Assembly: GCF_037325665.1 (NCBI RefSeq)
Contig: NC_090255.1
Span: 32,429,558 to 32,493,557, forward strand
Origin: Littorina saxatilis
Lineage: Eukaryota > Mollusca > Gastropoda > Littorinimorpha > Littorinidae
Length of the DNA: 64,000 nt
Direction: 5' to 3'
This document shows, piece after piece, positions 41,940-53,083 of this stretch. A program made the translations under genes and the position numbers. The notes below the pieces were generated by a model. That model had not been told where the DNA came from and did no database searches. It saw nothing but the letters and a program-made list of their open reading frames with translations. Every line of letters begins with the position of its first letter. Positions within the stretch are counted from its first letter, which is position 1.

Positions 41940-43236
41940 CAAGAAGGGCAAAGCCCATACGACTCACATGCTTGACCTTCAGCTAAACCTAGCAATGACA
42001 TCATACACTAAGAACTGCTTTACACATTTTTCCTACCAAAATACCAAGGTCAAGGTCATGCAACACAAAGCTGTTAATTCAAGACATAGGAAGTACAATG
42101 GTGCTTATTGGCTCTTTCTACCATGAGATATGGTCACTTTTAGTGGTTCACTATCTTATTTTGGTCACATTTCATAAGGGTCAAAGTGACCTTGACCTTG
42201 ATCATATGTGACCAAATGTGTCTCATGATGAAAGCATAACATGTGCCCCACATAATTTTTGAGTCACTTGAGAAAAAGTGACTCTATGTAATCGGTCAGT
42301 GTTAGTCTGTCCAGCCGGCCGTCCGGCCGGCCGGCCGTAGACACCACCTTAACGTTGGACTTTTCTCGGAAACTATCAAAGCGATCGGGCTCATATTTTG
42401 TTTAGTCGTGACCTCCAATGACCTCTACACTTTAACGATGGTTTCGTTGACCTTTGACCTTTTTCAAGGTCACAGGTCAGCGTCAAAGGAAAAATTAGAC
42501 ATTTTATATCTTTGACAAAGTTCATCGGATGTGATTGAAACTTTGTAGGATTATTCTTTACATCAAAGTATTTACATCTGTAGCCTTTTACGAACGTTAT
42601 CAGAAAAACAAGGGAGATAACTAGCCTTTTCTGTTCGGCAACACACAACTTAACGTTGGGCTTTTCTCGGAAACTATAAAAGTGACCGGGCTCAAATTTT
42701 ATGTGAACGTGACTCATTGTGTTGTGAATAGCAATTTCTTCCTGTCCATCTGATGCCTCATATAATATTCAGAACTGCGAAAGTGACTCGATCGAGCGTT
42801 TGCTCTTCTTGTTAAGTTTGAAACAGTTATCTTCCATAGTTCAGGGTCAAGGTCACTTCAAAATATGTATACAATCCAACTTTGAAGAGCTCCTGTGACC
42901 TTGAAGCAAGGTAAACCAAACTGGTATCAAAAGATGGGGCTTACTTTGCCCTATATATCAAATATAGGTGAGGTATTAAATCTCAAAAACTTCAGAGAAA
43001 ATGGGAAAAATAGCTGTTTTTTAGACAACATTTATGGCCCCTGCGACCTTGACCTTGAAGCAAGGTCAAGATGCTATGTATGTTTTTTGGGGCCTTGTCA
43101 TCATACACCATCTTGCCAAATTTGGTACTGATAGACTGAATAGTGTCCAAGAAATATCCAACGTTAAAGTTTTCCGGACGGACGGACGACTCGGGTGAGT
43201 ACATAGACTCACTTTTGCTTCGCACGTGAGTCAAAA
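41940..43236 (+). mobile_element. 'AAGAAGGGCAAAGCCC...CACGTGAGTC' repeat with a nested repeat
   Basis: It begins AACAAGAAGGGCAAAGCCCA and ends GGACGGACGGACGACTCGGG...CACGTGAGTC. It is rich in TGACCTTGACCTTGA and its complement. The 42256-42814 repeat is inserted in it. Confidence 0.65.
42256..42814 (+). mobile_element. 'GAGTCACTTGAG' repeat, copy 2
   Basis: Effectively identical to 11556-12126 except in the (CCGG)n tract. It carries the same TGACCTTTGACC (42448) and TCAAGGTCA (42464) sites. Confidence 0.88.
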
Positions 43237-43242
43237 AAGAGT

Positions 43243-45173
43243 TACAGTTGTGATGTGGAAATAATGTTTAAAACAGAAAGAATATTATGTGTTAAAATTA
43301 TTTCGGATAACAATTGTTTTTACGTGATGAACGTTTATTTTCCTAATAATTCTCTGGAAAAAAGCCAATTGTGGAAACAAGTAAATGAGTATTTAGAAAA
43401 TTTAGATGGTGAGAAAATAATCTGTGGTGATTTTAATTGTGTTTTGAATAACGATTTAGATATTGTAAGTGGAGAAAACCATAAAACAGTTGATGTGGTA
43501 AATTTCCAGCAATTCTTAAATAATAATGTCTTAAATGATGTTTGGCGCCTGTTTCACACAGATGAAAAGGAGTTTTCCTGGAGTAGGAAGAATCCCTTTA
43601 TAGCCCGTCGTCTCGATTATATTTTCGTTTCTGATCATTTATTTGATAAAACCCTTTTTTGTAATATTTTGTCAGATCATCGTCTGCTTGAACTCAAAAT
43701 TCAGTTTGTAAATATCAAACGTGGTCCCTCTTATTGGAAATTCAATAACCAATTATTGAGTGACACATTTTTTGTTGACCTGATGAATGATTTGATTGAT
43801 GCCTTTTTATTAGAAAATATGGATACGAATGCTCACTTAAAATGGGAATTATTGAAAGTACGAATGCGTGATTTGTGTACAGCCTATGCAGCAGGAAGGA
43901 AACGAAAACAAACTAATTATTGTGTTTCTCTTCAGAGGGAATTAGATGAATCTGATACACTATTAGCCAATAAACCACAGGATGAGACGCTTTTGATAAA
44001 GAGAGAAAATATTAAATCAGAGCTTGAGGTACTGTCACTGGAAAAAGCCAAAAGTGCCCAAGTTCGTTCCCGTGTCCAGTTTATAGAAGAAGGGGAGAAG
44101 AACACCAAATATTTTTTGAACTTGGAAAAAAGTAAAGCCAATATGAAAATTATGGACCGGTTGCAAACAAAAGATGGAAGGGTAGTAAATACACAACAAG
44201 AAATTTTGAAAGAACAGGTACGTTTTTTTAAAGATGCATATGAAAAACAATCTCAATTTAACGAAGTGAGCGCACAGGAATTTGTACAAGATTTGAATAT
44301 ACCGTTTCTCTCCAATGACCAAAAAGGCAATCTAGATTCTGATATTACCAAAGAGGAATTAACAGTTGCTCTAAAACTATTAAATAACGATTCAGCCCCA
44401 GGTCTAGATGGCCTCACTACCTGTTTTTATAAAGTATTTTGGCTGAAGATTAGGGATGTACATGTAGTTCATGCCTCCTTTATATCATCCTTTGCTAATG
44501 GCGAGTTATCGACCACTCAAAAACAAGCTGTCTTGACATTAATCCATAAAGGGAAAGAATTACCCAGAGATGATCTCGGGAATTGGAGACCCATATCTCT
44601 GACTAACACAGATTACAAGATCCTCGCAAAATGTCTGGCAAGGAGACTTTCAACTGTAATTGGTGATATTATTCATGAAAATCAGGTTGGTTTTATGAAA
44701 GGTAGGAAAATTAGCACAATGATTAGACTTATTGATGACACCATATATATTATGAATACAATGGATAAACCTGGAGTTTTATTGGCAGTTGATTTTCGAC
44801 GCGCTTTTGATAGCATATCCAAAGACTTTATTTTGTTTGCTTTTGATAAGTTTGGTTTTGGAGACAATTTTAAGAAATGGGCTTCGGTTATCATGAATAA
44901 CAGTCAAAGTTGCATTAATTATACAGGGTGGATATCTGAGCATTTCCCTGTGGAATCAGGCATCCGTCAAGGATGTCCATTCTCGCCGATGGCATTTATT
45001 ATAGCCCTTGAATTGTTAGCAATTAAGATTCGTTCAGATGAAGATGTTGAGGGTATCCGGCTACCCATGTCATCATTTGAGGTATCACCAATGAGGGTCC
45101 TAAAACTGCTCTTATATGCCGATGATGTCACCCTTTTTTTACATGATCAAAGAGATTTAGAAAGAGCATTCTA
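43243..45173 (+). mobile_element. LINE fragment (L1/Tx1-like), endonuclease and reverse transcriptase
   Basis: One 639-codon frame (ATG at 43264 or the preceding codons) without a stop. The N-terminal part is the second half of an APE-type endonuclease (GEKIICGDFNCVLNND, ARRLDYIFVS, SDHRLLELKI). The reverse transcriptase follows with SAPGLDG, NWRPISLTNTDYKILAKCLA, VDFRRAFDSI, ESGIRQGCPFSP and the catalytic YADD near residue 623. The first half of the endonuclease and everything after the RT palm (thumb, C-terminal domain, 3' end) are absent, so it is truncated on both sides and cannot be autonomous. The long open frame implies a recent arrival. It meets the TRIM gene tail to tail, with 55 bases between its stop and the TRIM stop. 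Confidence 0.92.
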
Positions 45174-45228
45174 GTGAGGCAACAATTTTCAAGCTTCCAA
45201 AATATCGTCAGGGAAGTTTCGCTCACAG

Positions 45229-46359
45229 TTATCCTTCATGTTCATCGCTGTCGTCATCACCATCATCGTCGTCATCGTACGTAGACGCCAAACTGTTCAT
45301 ATTCTGGCAATTGTCTTCATCACCATCATCATTTCCCTGTGCTGCCTTATGATTATCGTCGTTGTTGTGACCAGCATCACTAAGGTTTGGTGTAGGAGGC
45401 GCCATGTTTTCTATGTAGGTCAGGAACCCTTCTACTTGCGTCACATTCGACAAATAGTCCAGCATGGCTTGACAAATCTTTTTCACTGCGTCTTCTGCCC
45501 GAAGTGACTTTACCACCTGATCCATCTGGAGACCCGAAGAGGATGTCATTGGTTGTTGGGTTAGCTCCCTTGTGCTGCCGTTGCTAATCTTTTGGAACAT
45601 ATCAACAACCACTGAAGCTGAAGTGCTCTTCGTGGCTTCTTCAAGCTGCTTTTGGTAGTTCTCCAGGTGGACAAGGTTCTGCTGCATTGAGCCCGAATGA
45701 TCTGACAGCTTGGCGCTCGTTGTATTAATAATTGTGTCAAGTGAAGTGAGCGCTTGTTGGCGAATCTTCTTGGCTTCCTCAACTATTTTGGCGTGCGTAT
45801 CATTGATATATCGCTCAAGATCATCTCTTTCCTCTGTTATCATGTTTTGTTCGTATTCTATTTTCTCAATACAACCTTTCGTGCTGGACACAGCTTCGTG
45901 TACTAGCTTCTTCTCCTCAGAGATCTCAGCCTTTGCTTTTGGTAAAAACACAATGTTGTGTTTCTCATGATCGAACGAGGCACATTCGAGGCAAACAGAC
46001 ACACCACACGGTGTACAGAACAACTCTAATTCTCTCATACGATGAGTTCTGCAGAAAAGTTTTTTTCGTGCCTTGTCGAGGTCTTCAGGTTTGATGTAGA
46101 CATTAGTCCTGAACGCTGAGACACCCCCGCGAGGAACTTTGATTTCTTTGCGACAAATAGGGCACGGAAATGTTTTCCCCCCATGTTCTTTTGCGTTCCT
46201 TTCAAGACAAGTTTCGCAAAACGTGTGAAAACAACTCAAAATTTTGGGAGAGGTGAAGACATCCCGACAGATGGAGCAATTAACATAATCTTCAATTTTT
46301 GAAGTGGTTGGAGTCGTCTCGTCAGCATTCACTTTTCTCTTTTTTTGTTGAGCTGCCAT
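45229..46359 (-). CDS. TRIM-type RING/B-box protein, 376 aa, single coding exon
   Basis: A C3HC4 RING (Cys28, Cys31, Cys43, His45, Cys48, Cys51, Cys66, Cys69) is followed by a B-box 2 (Cys103, His106, Cys115, Cys118, Cys123, Cys126, His131, His134) and a predicted coiled coil at about residues 140-260. This is the tripartite motif of TRIM ubiquitin ligases, which act in the cytosol or nucleus in protein turnover and often innate immunity. There is no NHL, SPRY or filamin C-terminal domain; the protein ends in an acidic, disordered tail (YDDDDDGDDDSDEHEG). The start is the ATG in MAAQQKKRKVNADE. An acceptor (TTTTCGTTACAG) about 40 bases upstream implies a 5' UTR intron. No AATAAA lies between its stop and the LINE, so its 3' UTR probably runs into LINE sequence. 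Confidence 0.93.
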   Translation of the reverse strand: MAAQQKKRKVNADETTPTTSKIEDYVNCSICRDVFTSPKILSCFHTFCETCLERNAKEHGGKTFPCPICRKEIKVPRGGVSAFRTNVYIKPEDLDKARKKLFCRTHRMRELELFCTPCGVSVCLECASFDHEKHNIVFLPKAKAEISEEKKLVHEAVSSTKGCIEKIEYEQNMITEERDDLERYINDTHAKIVEEAKKIRQQALTSLDTIINTTSAKLSDHSGSMQQNLVHLENYQKQLEEATKSTSASVVVDMFQKISNGSTRELTQQPMTSSSGLQMDQVVKSLRAEDAVKKICQAMLDYLSNVTQVEGFLTYIENMAPPTPNLSDAGHNNDDNHKAAQGNDDGDEDNCQNMNSLASTYDDDDDGDDDSDEHEG

Positions 46360-46394
46360 CTTCTCTTGTTTGAACAACAACAGCAGCGCTCAGC

Positions 46395-46676
46395 CAAATC
46401 TGTAACGAAAATAAAGACTTGTTTAAAATAAATGGGAGAGAGAGCGAGAGAGAGAACGAGAGAGAGAGAAAGAAAACCATGTCTGAATGCGTGGAACATA
46501 GCATAATTATGTCAAGCTTCTTAAACGAACAATGAGAAATTCGTCGGATAAGATAACTAATGGCATACATACACAAAAAACATATGAACAATTATACAAA
46601 CAAACCAACACACCAACAAACCTACCAACGATGGAAAAACAAGAAACACTCAGTCTTGTCTAAACAACGGGCCTTT
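46395..46676. other. TRIM 5' UTR intron, right part of the ORF flank
   Basis: Contains a GA-rich tract (46436-46470) and nothing else recognisable. The acceptor for the TRIM exon is at its left edge. Confidence 0.6.
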
Positions 46677-46979
46677 AAGGCCAAAAAAAATAATAGGTGT
46701 GGTTACGACGGTAACATAGCCCCAAAAAATAGGGTAGGAAGGTAGGCAATCACTTTTTTTTTTAAACTTTTTTTTCTAATGTGTACAAATTAAACCTACT
46801 TGACAGGGAAATAAGTGTGCGACTCGGGCGCTTTCGCTTTCATTGCGTTTTCTGCACACGTTTACTTGTTTTTTGTGTGTATTTTTTTGACAAATGTAAT
46901 AAAAAGTTATAGGGTCGGCCCCCAAAAATAGGGTAGGTCGGGTTACCGTAACCACACCTTTTTTTTTTTTTAGGCCTAA
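46677..46979 (-). mobile_element. 'GGTTACGGTAACC' MITE, copy C, in TRIM 5' UTR intron
   Basis: Reverse-orientation partner of 23130-23428, sharing GTAGGCAATCACTTTTTTTT and ACTCGGGCGCTTTCGCTTTC. Identity is high, so both are fairly young. Confidence 0.82.
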
Positions 46980-47188
46980 CAGCATAACTGGACAGTCATG
47001 CAGCTGCTGTAAGACTGATGGACACAAGTCACAGCACTTACACTTACAGTTGAAAGAATAATGAATTGACACAAAACGCAAATCGATCGGCAACATGAAC
47101 TACAAACACTGGACTGAACACGCCCTGTCATTAATAGGTTTAACCTGTCAACACATCATTATATGTTATCTGTGTTCGTACCACTTAC

Positions 47189-47345
47189 CTCTTTTCGCGG
47201 ACGACGGGCAGCCTCTGGAGATCAACACAACACTTGTCGGAAGTTACTTCGCTGATGCAAAACCAACTCCAAAACGTAGTCTCACACACACAAAGTCCCT
47301 TTAACAATCCTCGAATCAATCCTTCGCCAAAATACGGTTAAAATG
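47189..47345 (-). promoter_or_regulatory. Probable TRIM 5' UTR exon and promoter region
   Basis: On the minus strand CGCGAAAAGAG|GTAAGTGG is a consensus donor whose intron starts at 47188. It would splice to the acceptor before the TRIM ORF. Upstream (47400-47600) is relatively CpG-rich with an ATTGG (CCAAT) box at about 47517. The start site is not visible. Confidence 0.45.
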
Positions 47346-47639
47346 GCACAGCTACATTCCTTACATTTAACTGCACAGCAACACCCTAATCGTTCAATCA
47401 GATCGGTTAAACAACACAAATCCAAGATGATACGCTCGCTGACACGCCCTACACTTCGAAATCGGGTTCGCTATCATTCTGACTCTCGCGCGCGCGCACT
47501 CATTCAAACAGTCAACCAATCAGAAACTAGCTACAACACACACAACAAAGACGAGCCGCTCGGGCGGCCCGTCAATAATCCTAGCGGGATTGGGACAGGG
47601 GGAGATAATTAAACAGGCCAGGACAAAGAAATGACCGGG

Positions 47640-48010
47640 AATATTTTCATCTTTGGTGACAAGGGGGGGGGGGGGATTACAGGGGTTGCGCGACCCCCCC
47701 CCCCCCCCTTCGCATCTGGATTATCATGAAATCCGAGGAGAAATCGCACCTCTCACCCCCTCAAGACATTTTTCTTCAACGATTTTCAGTGTGATGAAAA
47801 GTATGAGTCCTTACAATCTCAATGATTCTTCTTCTGCCTATACAGCTTGCTGTCGAATTTACCTTTCCCTCCAGAAACATCAAAAAACTTGACGTTCAGC
47901 TTCAAGGGGGCTTCAACCCCCACCAAGGGGGCTTCGCCCCCCATATGGACCCCCACCCAGGGGCCCGGCTTCGCCCCCTGGACCCCCATACCTAGTCCGG
48001 CTCTGGCGCG
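47640..48010. repeat. G/C tracts and CCCCCTGG palindromic repeats
   Basis: A G tract (47665-47674), a C tract (47695-47708), and several GGGGGCTTCGCCCCC-like inverted repeats at 47905-47990. No gene seen. Confidence 0.6.
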
Positions 48011-48015
48011 AGCCG

Positions 48016-48320
48016 AGAAAATGTCGTAAGAGGCGACTAACGGATTCTGTTTCTCCTTTTACCCTTGTTAAGTGTTTCTTGTATCTAGAATATAGTCAAT
48101 TTTTGTAAAGATTTTAGTCCTTTGTACTGGAAACTTGCATTCTCCCAGTAAGGTAATATATTGTATATATTGCAAGCCCCTGGAGCAAATTTTTGAGTAG
48201 TGCTTTTGTGAACAAGAAACAATTGACAAGTGGCTCTATCCCATCTCCCCCCTTTCCCCGTCGCGATCATGATAACCTTCGTGGTTGAAAACGACGTTAA
48301 ACACCAAATAAAGAAAGACT
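48016..48320 (+). mobile_element. SINE-C
   Basis: It contains ATGTCGTAAGAGGCGACTAA and the tail GACGTTAAACACCAAATAAA. A small internal stretch before GTCCTTTGTACTGG is deleted relative to the 15258 copy. GA-rich sequence follows to 48540. Confidence 0.85.
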
Positions 48321-48387
48321 GACACTGAGGGGGAGAGAGAGACTGACAGAGAGAGAGAGAGACTGAGGGGGATGGGAAGAGAGAGAC

Positions 48388-48418
<31 letters not shown>

Positions 48419-48787
48419 GCTGTCGGCATCAAAGTAACAGGTTAACAACAACAGTCGTCGCCGAGACCTTATTTCAGTTTCAAACCATACTGAGAGAGAC
48501 GAGACTATGGAGAAAGAGAGAGAGAGAGGGATTAGCCGAAGCCGTGACAACTAAACTTTGGAAGAGTACACCTCTTCATCACCTCCAGAGATCTTTCACT
48601 TCCAGCTGACTACCTTCCCACCCCCCTCCGGGCCTGTCTCCCCCCCCCCCTCCCCAGCCCCTCTGTGGGCAGAGAGGTGTCACCGTCGTGTCTAACGTTT
48701 GACACTGATACAAAAATAAAAAGAATTAAAAAAAAAATAAAGAAAAATAATTGAAACAAAAATTAAAATTACAAAAATTAAAATAAA

Positions 48788-49664
48788 ACAAGTCGCGTAA
48801 GGCGAAAATACAACATTTAGTCAAGTAGCTGTCGAACTCACAGAATGAAACTGAACGCAATGCAACGCAGCAAGACCGTATACTCGTAGCATCGTCAGTC
48901 CACCGCTCACGGCATAGGCAGTGAAATTGACAAGAAGAGCGGGGTAGTAGTTGCGCTGGGAAGGATAGCACGCTTTTCTGTACCTCTCTTCGTTTTAACT
49001 TTCTGAGCGTGTTTTTAATCCAAACATATCATATCTATATGTTTTTGGAATCAGGAACCGACAAGGAATAAGATGAAAGTGTTTTTAAATTGATTTGGAA
49101 AATTTAATTTTGATAATAATTTTTATATATTTAATTTTCAGAGCTTGTTTTTAATCCGAATATAACATATTTATATGATTTTGGAATCAGCAAAAGATGG
49201 AGAAAAACGTAAATTTGGATCGTTTTATAAAAAACATATTTTTTTTACAATTTTCAGATTTTTAATGACCAAAGTCATTAATTAATTTTTAAGCCACCAC
49301 GCTGAAATGCAATACAGAAGTCCGGGCTTCGTCGAACATTACCCGACCAAAATTTCAACCAATTTGGTTGAAAAATGAGGGCGTGACAGTGCCGCCTCAA
49401 CTTTCACGAAAAGCCGGATATGACGTCATCAAAGACATTTATCAAAAAAATGAAAAATAACGTTCGGGGATTTCATACCCAGGAACTCTCATGTCAAATT
49501 TCATAAAGATCGGTCCAGTAGTTTAGTCTGAATCGCTCTACACACACACACACACACAGACAGACTCACACACACACACACACACACACGCACATATACA
49601 CCACGACCCTCGTCTCGATTCCCCCCTCTACGTTAAAACATTTAGTCAAAACTTGATTAAATGT
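48788..49664 (+). mobile_element. 'ACAAGTCGCGTAAGGCG' repeat, copy A
   Basis: 877 bp. It begins ACAAGTCGCGTAAGGCGAAA, ends ACATTTAGTCAAAACTTGAT, and holds an (AC)n tract, TGACGTCA (49421) and AAAGATCGGTCCAGTAGTTT. Not autonomous; superfamily not assigned. Confidence 0.88.
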
Positions 49665-49698
49665 AATGAAAGAGAGAGCGAGAAAGGAGTGCAGAAGA

Positions 49699-50460
49699 AA
49701 CAAGTCGCGTAAGGCGAAAATACAACATTTAGTCAAGCTGTCGAACTCACAGAATGAAACTGAACGCACTGCAATTTTTCAGCAAGACCGTATACTCGTA
49801 GCATAGTCAGTCCACCGCTCATGGCAAAGGCAGTAAAATTGACAAGAAGAGCGGGGTAGTAGTTGCGCTGAGAAGGATAGCACGCTTTTCTGTACCTCTC
49901 TTCGTTTTAACTTTCTGAGCGTGTTTTCAATCCAAACATATCATATCTATATGTTTTTGGAATCAGGAACCGACAAGGAATAAGATTTGTTTTTAAATTG
50001 ATTTCGAAAATTTAATTTTGATAATAATTTTTATATATTTAATTTTCAGAGCTTGTTTTTAATCCAAATATAACATATTTATATGTTTTTGGAATCAGCA
50101 AATGATGGAGAATAAGATGAACGTAAATTTGGATAGTTTTATAAAAAAAATTTTTTTTTACAATGTTCAGATTTTTAATGACCAAAGTCATTAATTAAAT
50201 TTTAAGCCACCAAGCTGAAATGCAATACCGAAGTCCGGGCTTTGTCGAACATTACTTAACCAAAATTTCAACCAATTTGGTTGAAAAATGAGGGCGTGAC
50301 AGTGCCGCCTCAACTTTCACGAAAAGCCGGATATGACGTCATCAAAGACATTTATCAAAAAAATGAAAAAAATGTATGGGGATATCATACCCAGGAACTC
50401 TCATGTCAAATTTCATAAAGATCGGTCCAGTAGTTTTGTCTGAATCGCTCTACACGCACG

Positions 50461-50499
<39 letters not shown>

Positions 50500-50562
50500 C
50501 ACGACCCTCGTCTCGATTCCCCCCTCTATGTTAAAACATTTAGTCATAACTTGACTAAATGT
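49699..50562 (+). mobile_element. 'ACAAGTCGCGTAAGGCG' repeat, copy B
   Basis: Same orientation as copy A, 34 bases downstream, with small indels. TGACGTCA at 50334. Confidence 0.88.
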
Positions 50563-51560
50563 AAAAACATGTTATCTGACTAGTGTACACGCCCATGCTT
50601 TGTAAAAGCTTCCATGCTTCGTGTATAAAGATATAAAGGTTCAAGTTTAGGTCTCACTTAGCACATGTCTTCGACGTCAAGTGTTAGGTTGAAACATAGA
50701 TGTAGAGGTTACATACCGAGTCTCAGTGATTATCAAAAATAATGGTCGAAGTTAGCGGATCATGAAAAATGCGAGCTTCCTCTTTATTCCTCCTTTCTTC
50801 AGTTATTCAAAGAAAAGAGGAATTTTTGTGCGAAAGTTTGATCGAATCCAAATCACTCAACCAGTCTACCTGCGCTGGCGATTGAATAATGCGCGGTTGT
50901 ATAGTTCAGGGAAAATCAATAAATTCTGTAACACTTCTTGTCAGTTTCCCTGTTTTGGACTAAAATCAAGTACACAGTTATGTTGTTATTCTGCTGTGCC
51001 GGTAAAGGCAGATAGTGTGTGTTCTGGTCATGTTTTGGTATCGCTTAGTCAAGTTATGACTAAATGTTTTAACATCGAGGGGGGAATCGAGACGAGGGTC
51101 GTGGTGTATGTGCGTGTGTCTGTGTGTGTGTGTGTGTGTTGAGCGATTCAGACTAAACTACTGGACCGATCTTTATGAAATTTGACATGAGAGTTCCTGG
51201 GTATGAAATCCCCGAACGTTTTTTTCATTTTGTTGATAAATGTCTTTGATGACGTCATTATCCGGCTTTTCGTGAAAGTTGAGGCGGCACTGTCACGCCC
51301 TCATTTTTCAACCAAATTGGTTGAAATTTTGGTCAAGTAATCTTCGACGAAGCCCGGACTTCGGTATTGCATTTCAGCTTGGTGGCTTAAAAATTAATTA
51401 ATGACTTTGGTCATTAAAAATCTGAAAATTGTAAAAAAAAAAAAAAAATTTATAAAACGATCCAAATTTACGTTCATCTTATTCTCCATCATTTGCTGAT
51501 TCCAAAAACATATAAATATGTTATATTTGGATTAAAAACAAGCTCTGAAAATTAAATATA

Positions 51561-53083
51561 CTGTTCAAAAAAAGAAACGCATAGCTTGTAATATTTGGTT
51601 AGTTTAGTTATATGGCTACAAGGATATCCACCAAACTGCAGACAATGTTTATCTGGTCGTCGACCTTTCGTCCCTTGCCACAAGTGAGCTCTGCACGTGA
51701 CGCATGCGTTATCAGTGGCTACAATGTCAAAATTGCTCATTTGGCATAACCACTCGTCATGCTTCAGTGTAATCTCGTGAAACTCGGGGAATATTGAGCT
51801 CTCACCATGTCTTCCAAAACCCATAAAAGCGGATTGTTCGCCACAAAGAAATCAGACGACAATTCAGCGACGAAAGATGGCCCGATTGAGCAGAGAAGAC
51901 CGCCAAATTGCATTGGGTCGTTTACAAGCAGGCCAAAGTCAAAGTGCAATCGCCAGGCACTTCCACGTGTTCCAGAGCACCATCAGTAGACTGTGGGTCA
52001 GGTTTCAAGCCACTGGCTCCGTTGCTGACTTGCCACGAGCGGGAAGACCAAGGGCGACAACTGCTGCTCACGACCGCTTCATACGGCTCCGCCACCTCCG
52101 GAATCGTTTCCTGTCGGCCTCATCTTCTGTCCAGGCTCTCCCCGGGCCACACCAATTATCGGACCAGACCGTGCGGAACCGCCTGCATGAAGCTGGTTTG
52201 AGAGCTCGCAGACCTCACAGAGGAGCTGTCCTCACCCGCCGCCATCGCCAGAACCGAGTGCAGTGGGGCAACCAGCACCTTCGCTGGACCGTCCGGAATC
52301 ACTGGAGACATGTGTGGTTCAGCGACGAGTCCTACTTCCTGCTCCAGCGACATGATGGTCGGAGGAGGGTCTACCGGAGAGTAAACGAACGTTACACGCC
52401 CAACTGTGTGGATGAGGCACCCGTTCATGGTGGTGGAGGCGTCATGGTGTGGGGGGCGATCAATACCGCTGGAAGGAGCACCCTGGTGCACGTCCAAGGG
52501 CGCATAACGGCCCAGCGATACGTGGAGGAAATTCTGCGCCCACACGCCCTTCCTCTTCTGGCTGACCAGGATGCCATATTCCAGCAGGACAACGCTCGCC
52601 CGCACACAGCACGACTCACCACCCAGTTCCTCACCGACCACCATGTCCAGGTGCTTCCCTGGCCATCCATGTCGCCAGACATGAACCCGATAGAACACCT
52701 CTGGGATGAATTGGACAGACGTGTGCGCAGGCGAGAAGAATTAAGTGCCGGCAAATCACCGCGATCTATTGCAGGCACTTCAGGAGGAGTGGGACACCAT
52801 CCCACAGCAAGATATCCGGCATCTGATCCAGTCCATGCCCAGAAGGTGCCGGGCAGTTGTTGCTGCTCAAGGCAGTCACACCCCCTACTGACTTGACAGC
52901 CTCGGCACCCAAATCGTATTGATTGACTGATTGATTTGAAGATGCAAATGAACTGTGTGTGCATTCAACTGTGTCCATACCAAATTTTAAACAAATAATC
53001 TAAATATTGGATTTTCTGTTAATTTTTTCGAAAAATAAAACAAATTTGGCAAGTAGCAACTGTGCGTTTCTTTTTTTGAACAG
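51561..53083 (+). mobile_element. Tc1-type DNA transposon, near complete
   Basis: 1523 bp with ends CTGTTCAAAAAAAGAAACGC and GCGTTTCTTTTTTTGAACAG (inverted) and TA on both sides. It carries a transposase gene in + orientation. Confidence 0.95.
51877..52896 (+). CDS. Tc1-type DD34E transposase, C-terminal frameshift
   Basis: Cut-and-paste transposase. An N-terminal paired-type helix-turn-helix region (ALGRLQAGQSQSAIARHF, then TVRNRLHEAGL at about 98-108) and a GRPR-type AT-hook (RAGRPRAT, 54-61) precede the catalytic triad: Asp150 (WFSDES), Asp238 (QQDNARPH) and Glu273 (NPIEHLWDEL), spaced 34 residues as in Tc1. The frame runs 339 codons, but after RRREELSAGK the meaningful sequence continues in the next frame (LQEEWDTIPQQDIRHLIQSM, ending SHTPY at 52891). 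There is therefore a single frameshift between about 52740 and 52772, and the C-terminal ~50 residues are replaced. All three acidic residues are upstream of it. Confidence 0.93.
   Translation: MARLSREDRQIALGRLQAGQSQSAIARHFHVFQSTISRLWVRFQATGSVADLPRAGRPRATTAAHDRFIRLRHLRNRFLSASSSVQALPGPHQLSDQTVRNRLHEAGLRARRPHRGAVLTRRHRQNRVQWGNQHLRWTVRNHWRHVWFSDESYFLLQRHDGRRRVYRRVNERYTPNCVDEAPVHGGGGVMVWGAINTAGRSTLVHVQGRITAQRYVEEILRPHALPLLADQDAIFQQDNARPHTARLTTQFLTDHHVQVLPWPSMSPDMNPIEHLWDELDRRVRRREELSAGKSPRSIAGTSGGVGHHPTARYPASDPVHAQKVPGSCCCSRQSHPLLT

Noticed and set aside
43932-44322. Minus-strand frames inside the LINE
   Set aside because: Shadows of the continuous plus-strand endonuclease/RT frame.
46360-46380. 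Upstream extension of the TRIM ORF (LFKQEK)
   Set aside because: It would need a TTG start; the first ATG at 46359 has a good context and matches the RING spacing.
52156-52964. Minus-strand frames of about 180 codons in the Tc1 element
   Set aside because: Shadows of the transposase; no domain of their own.
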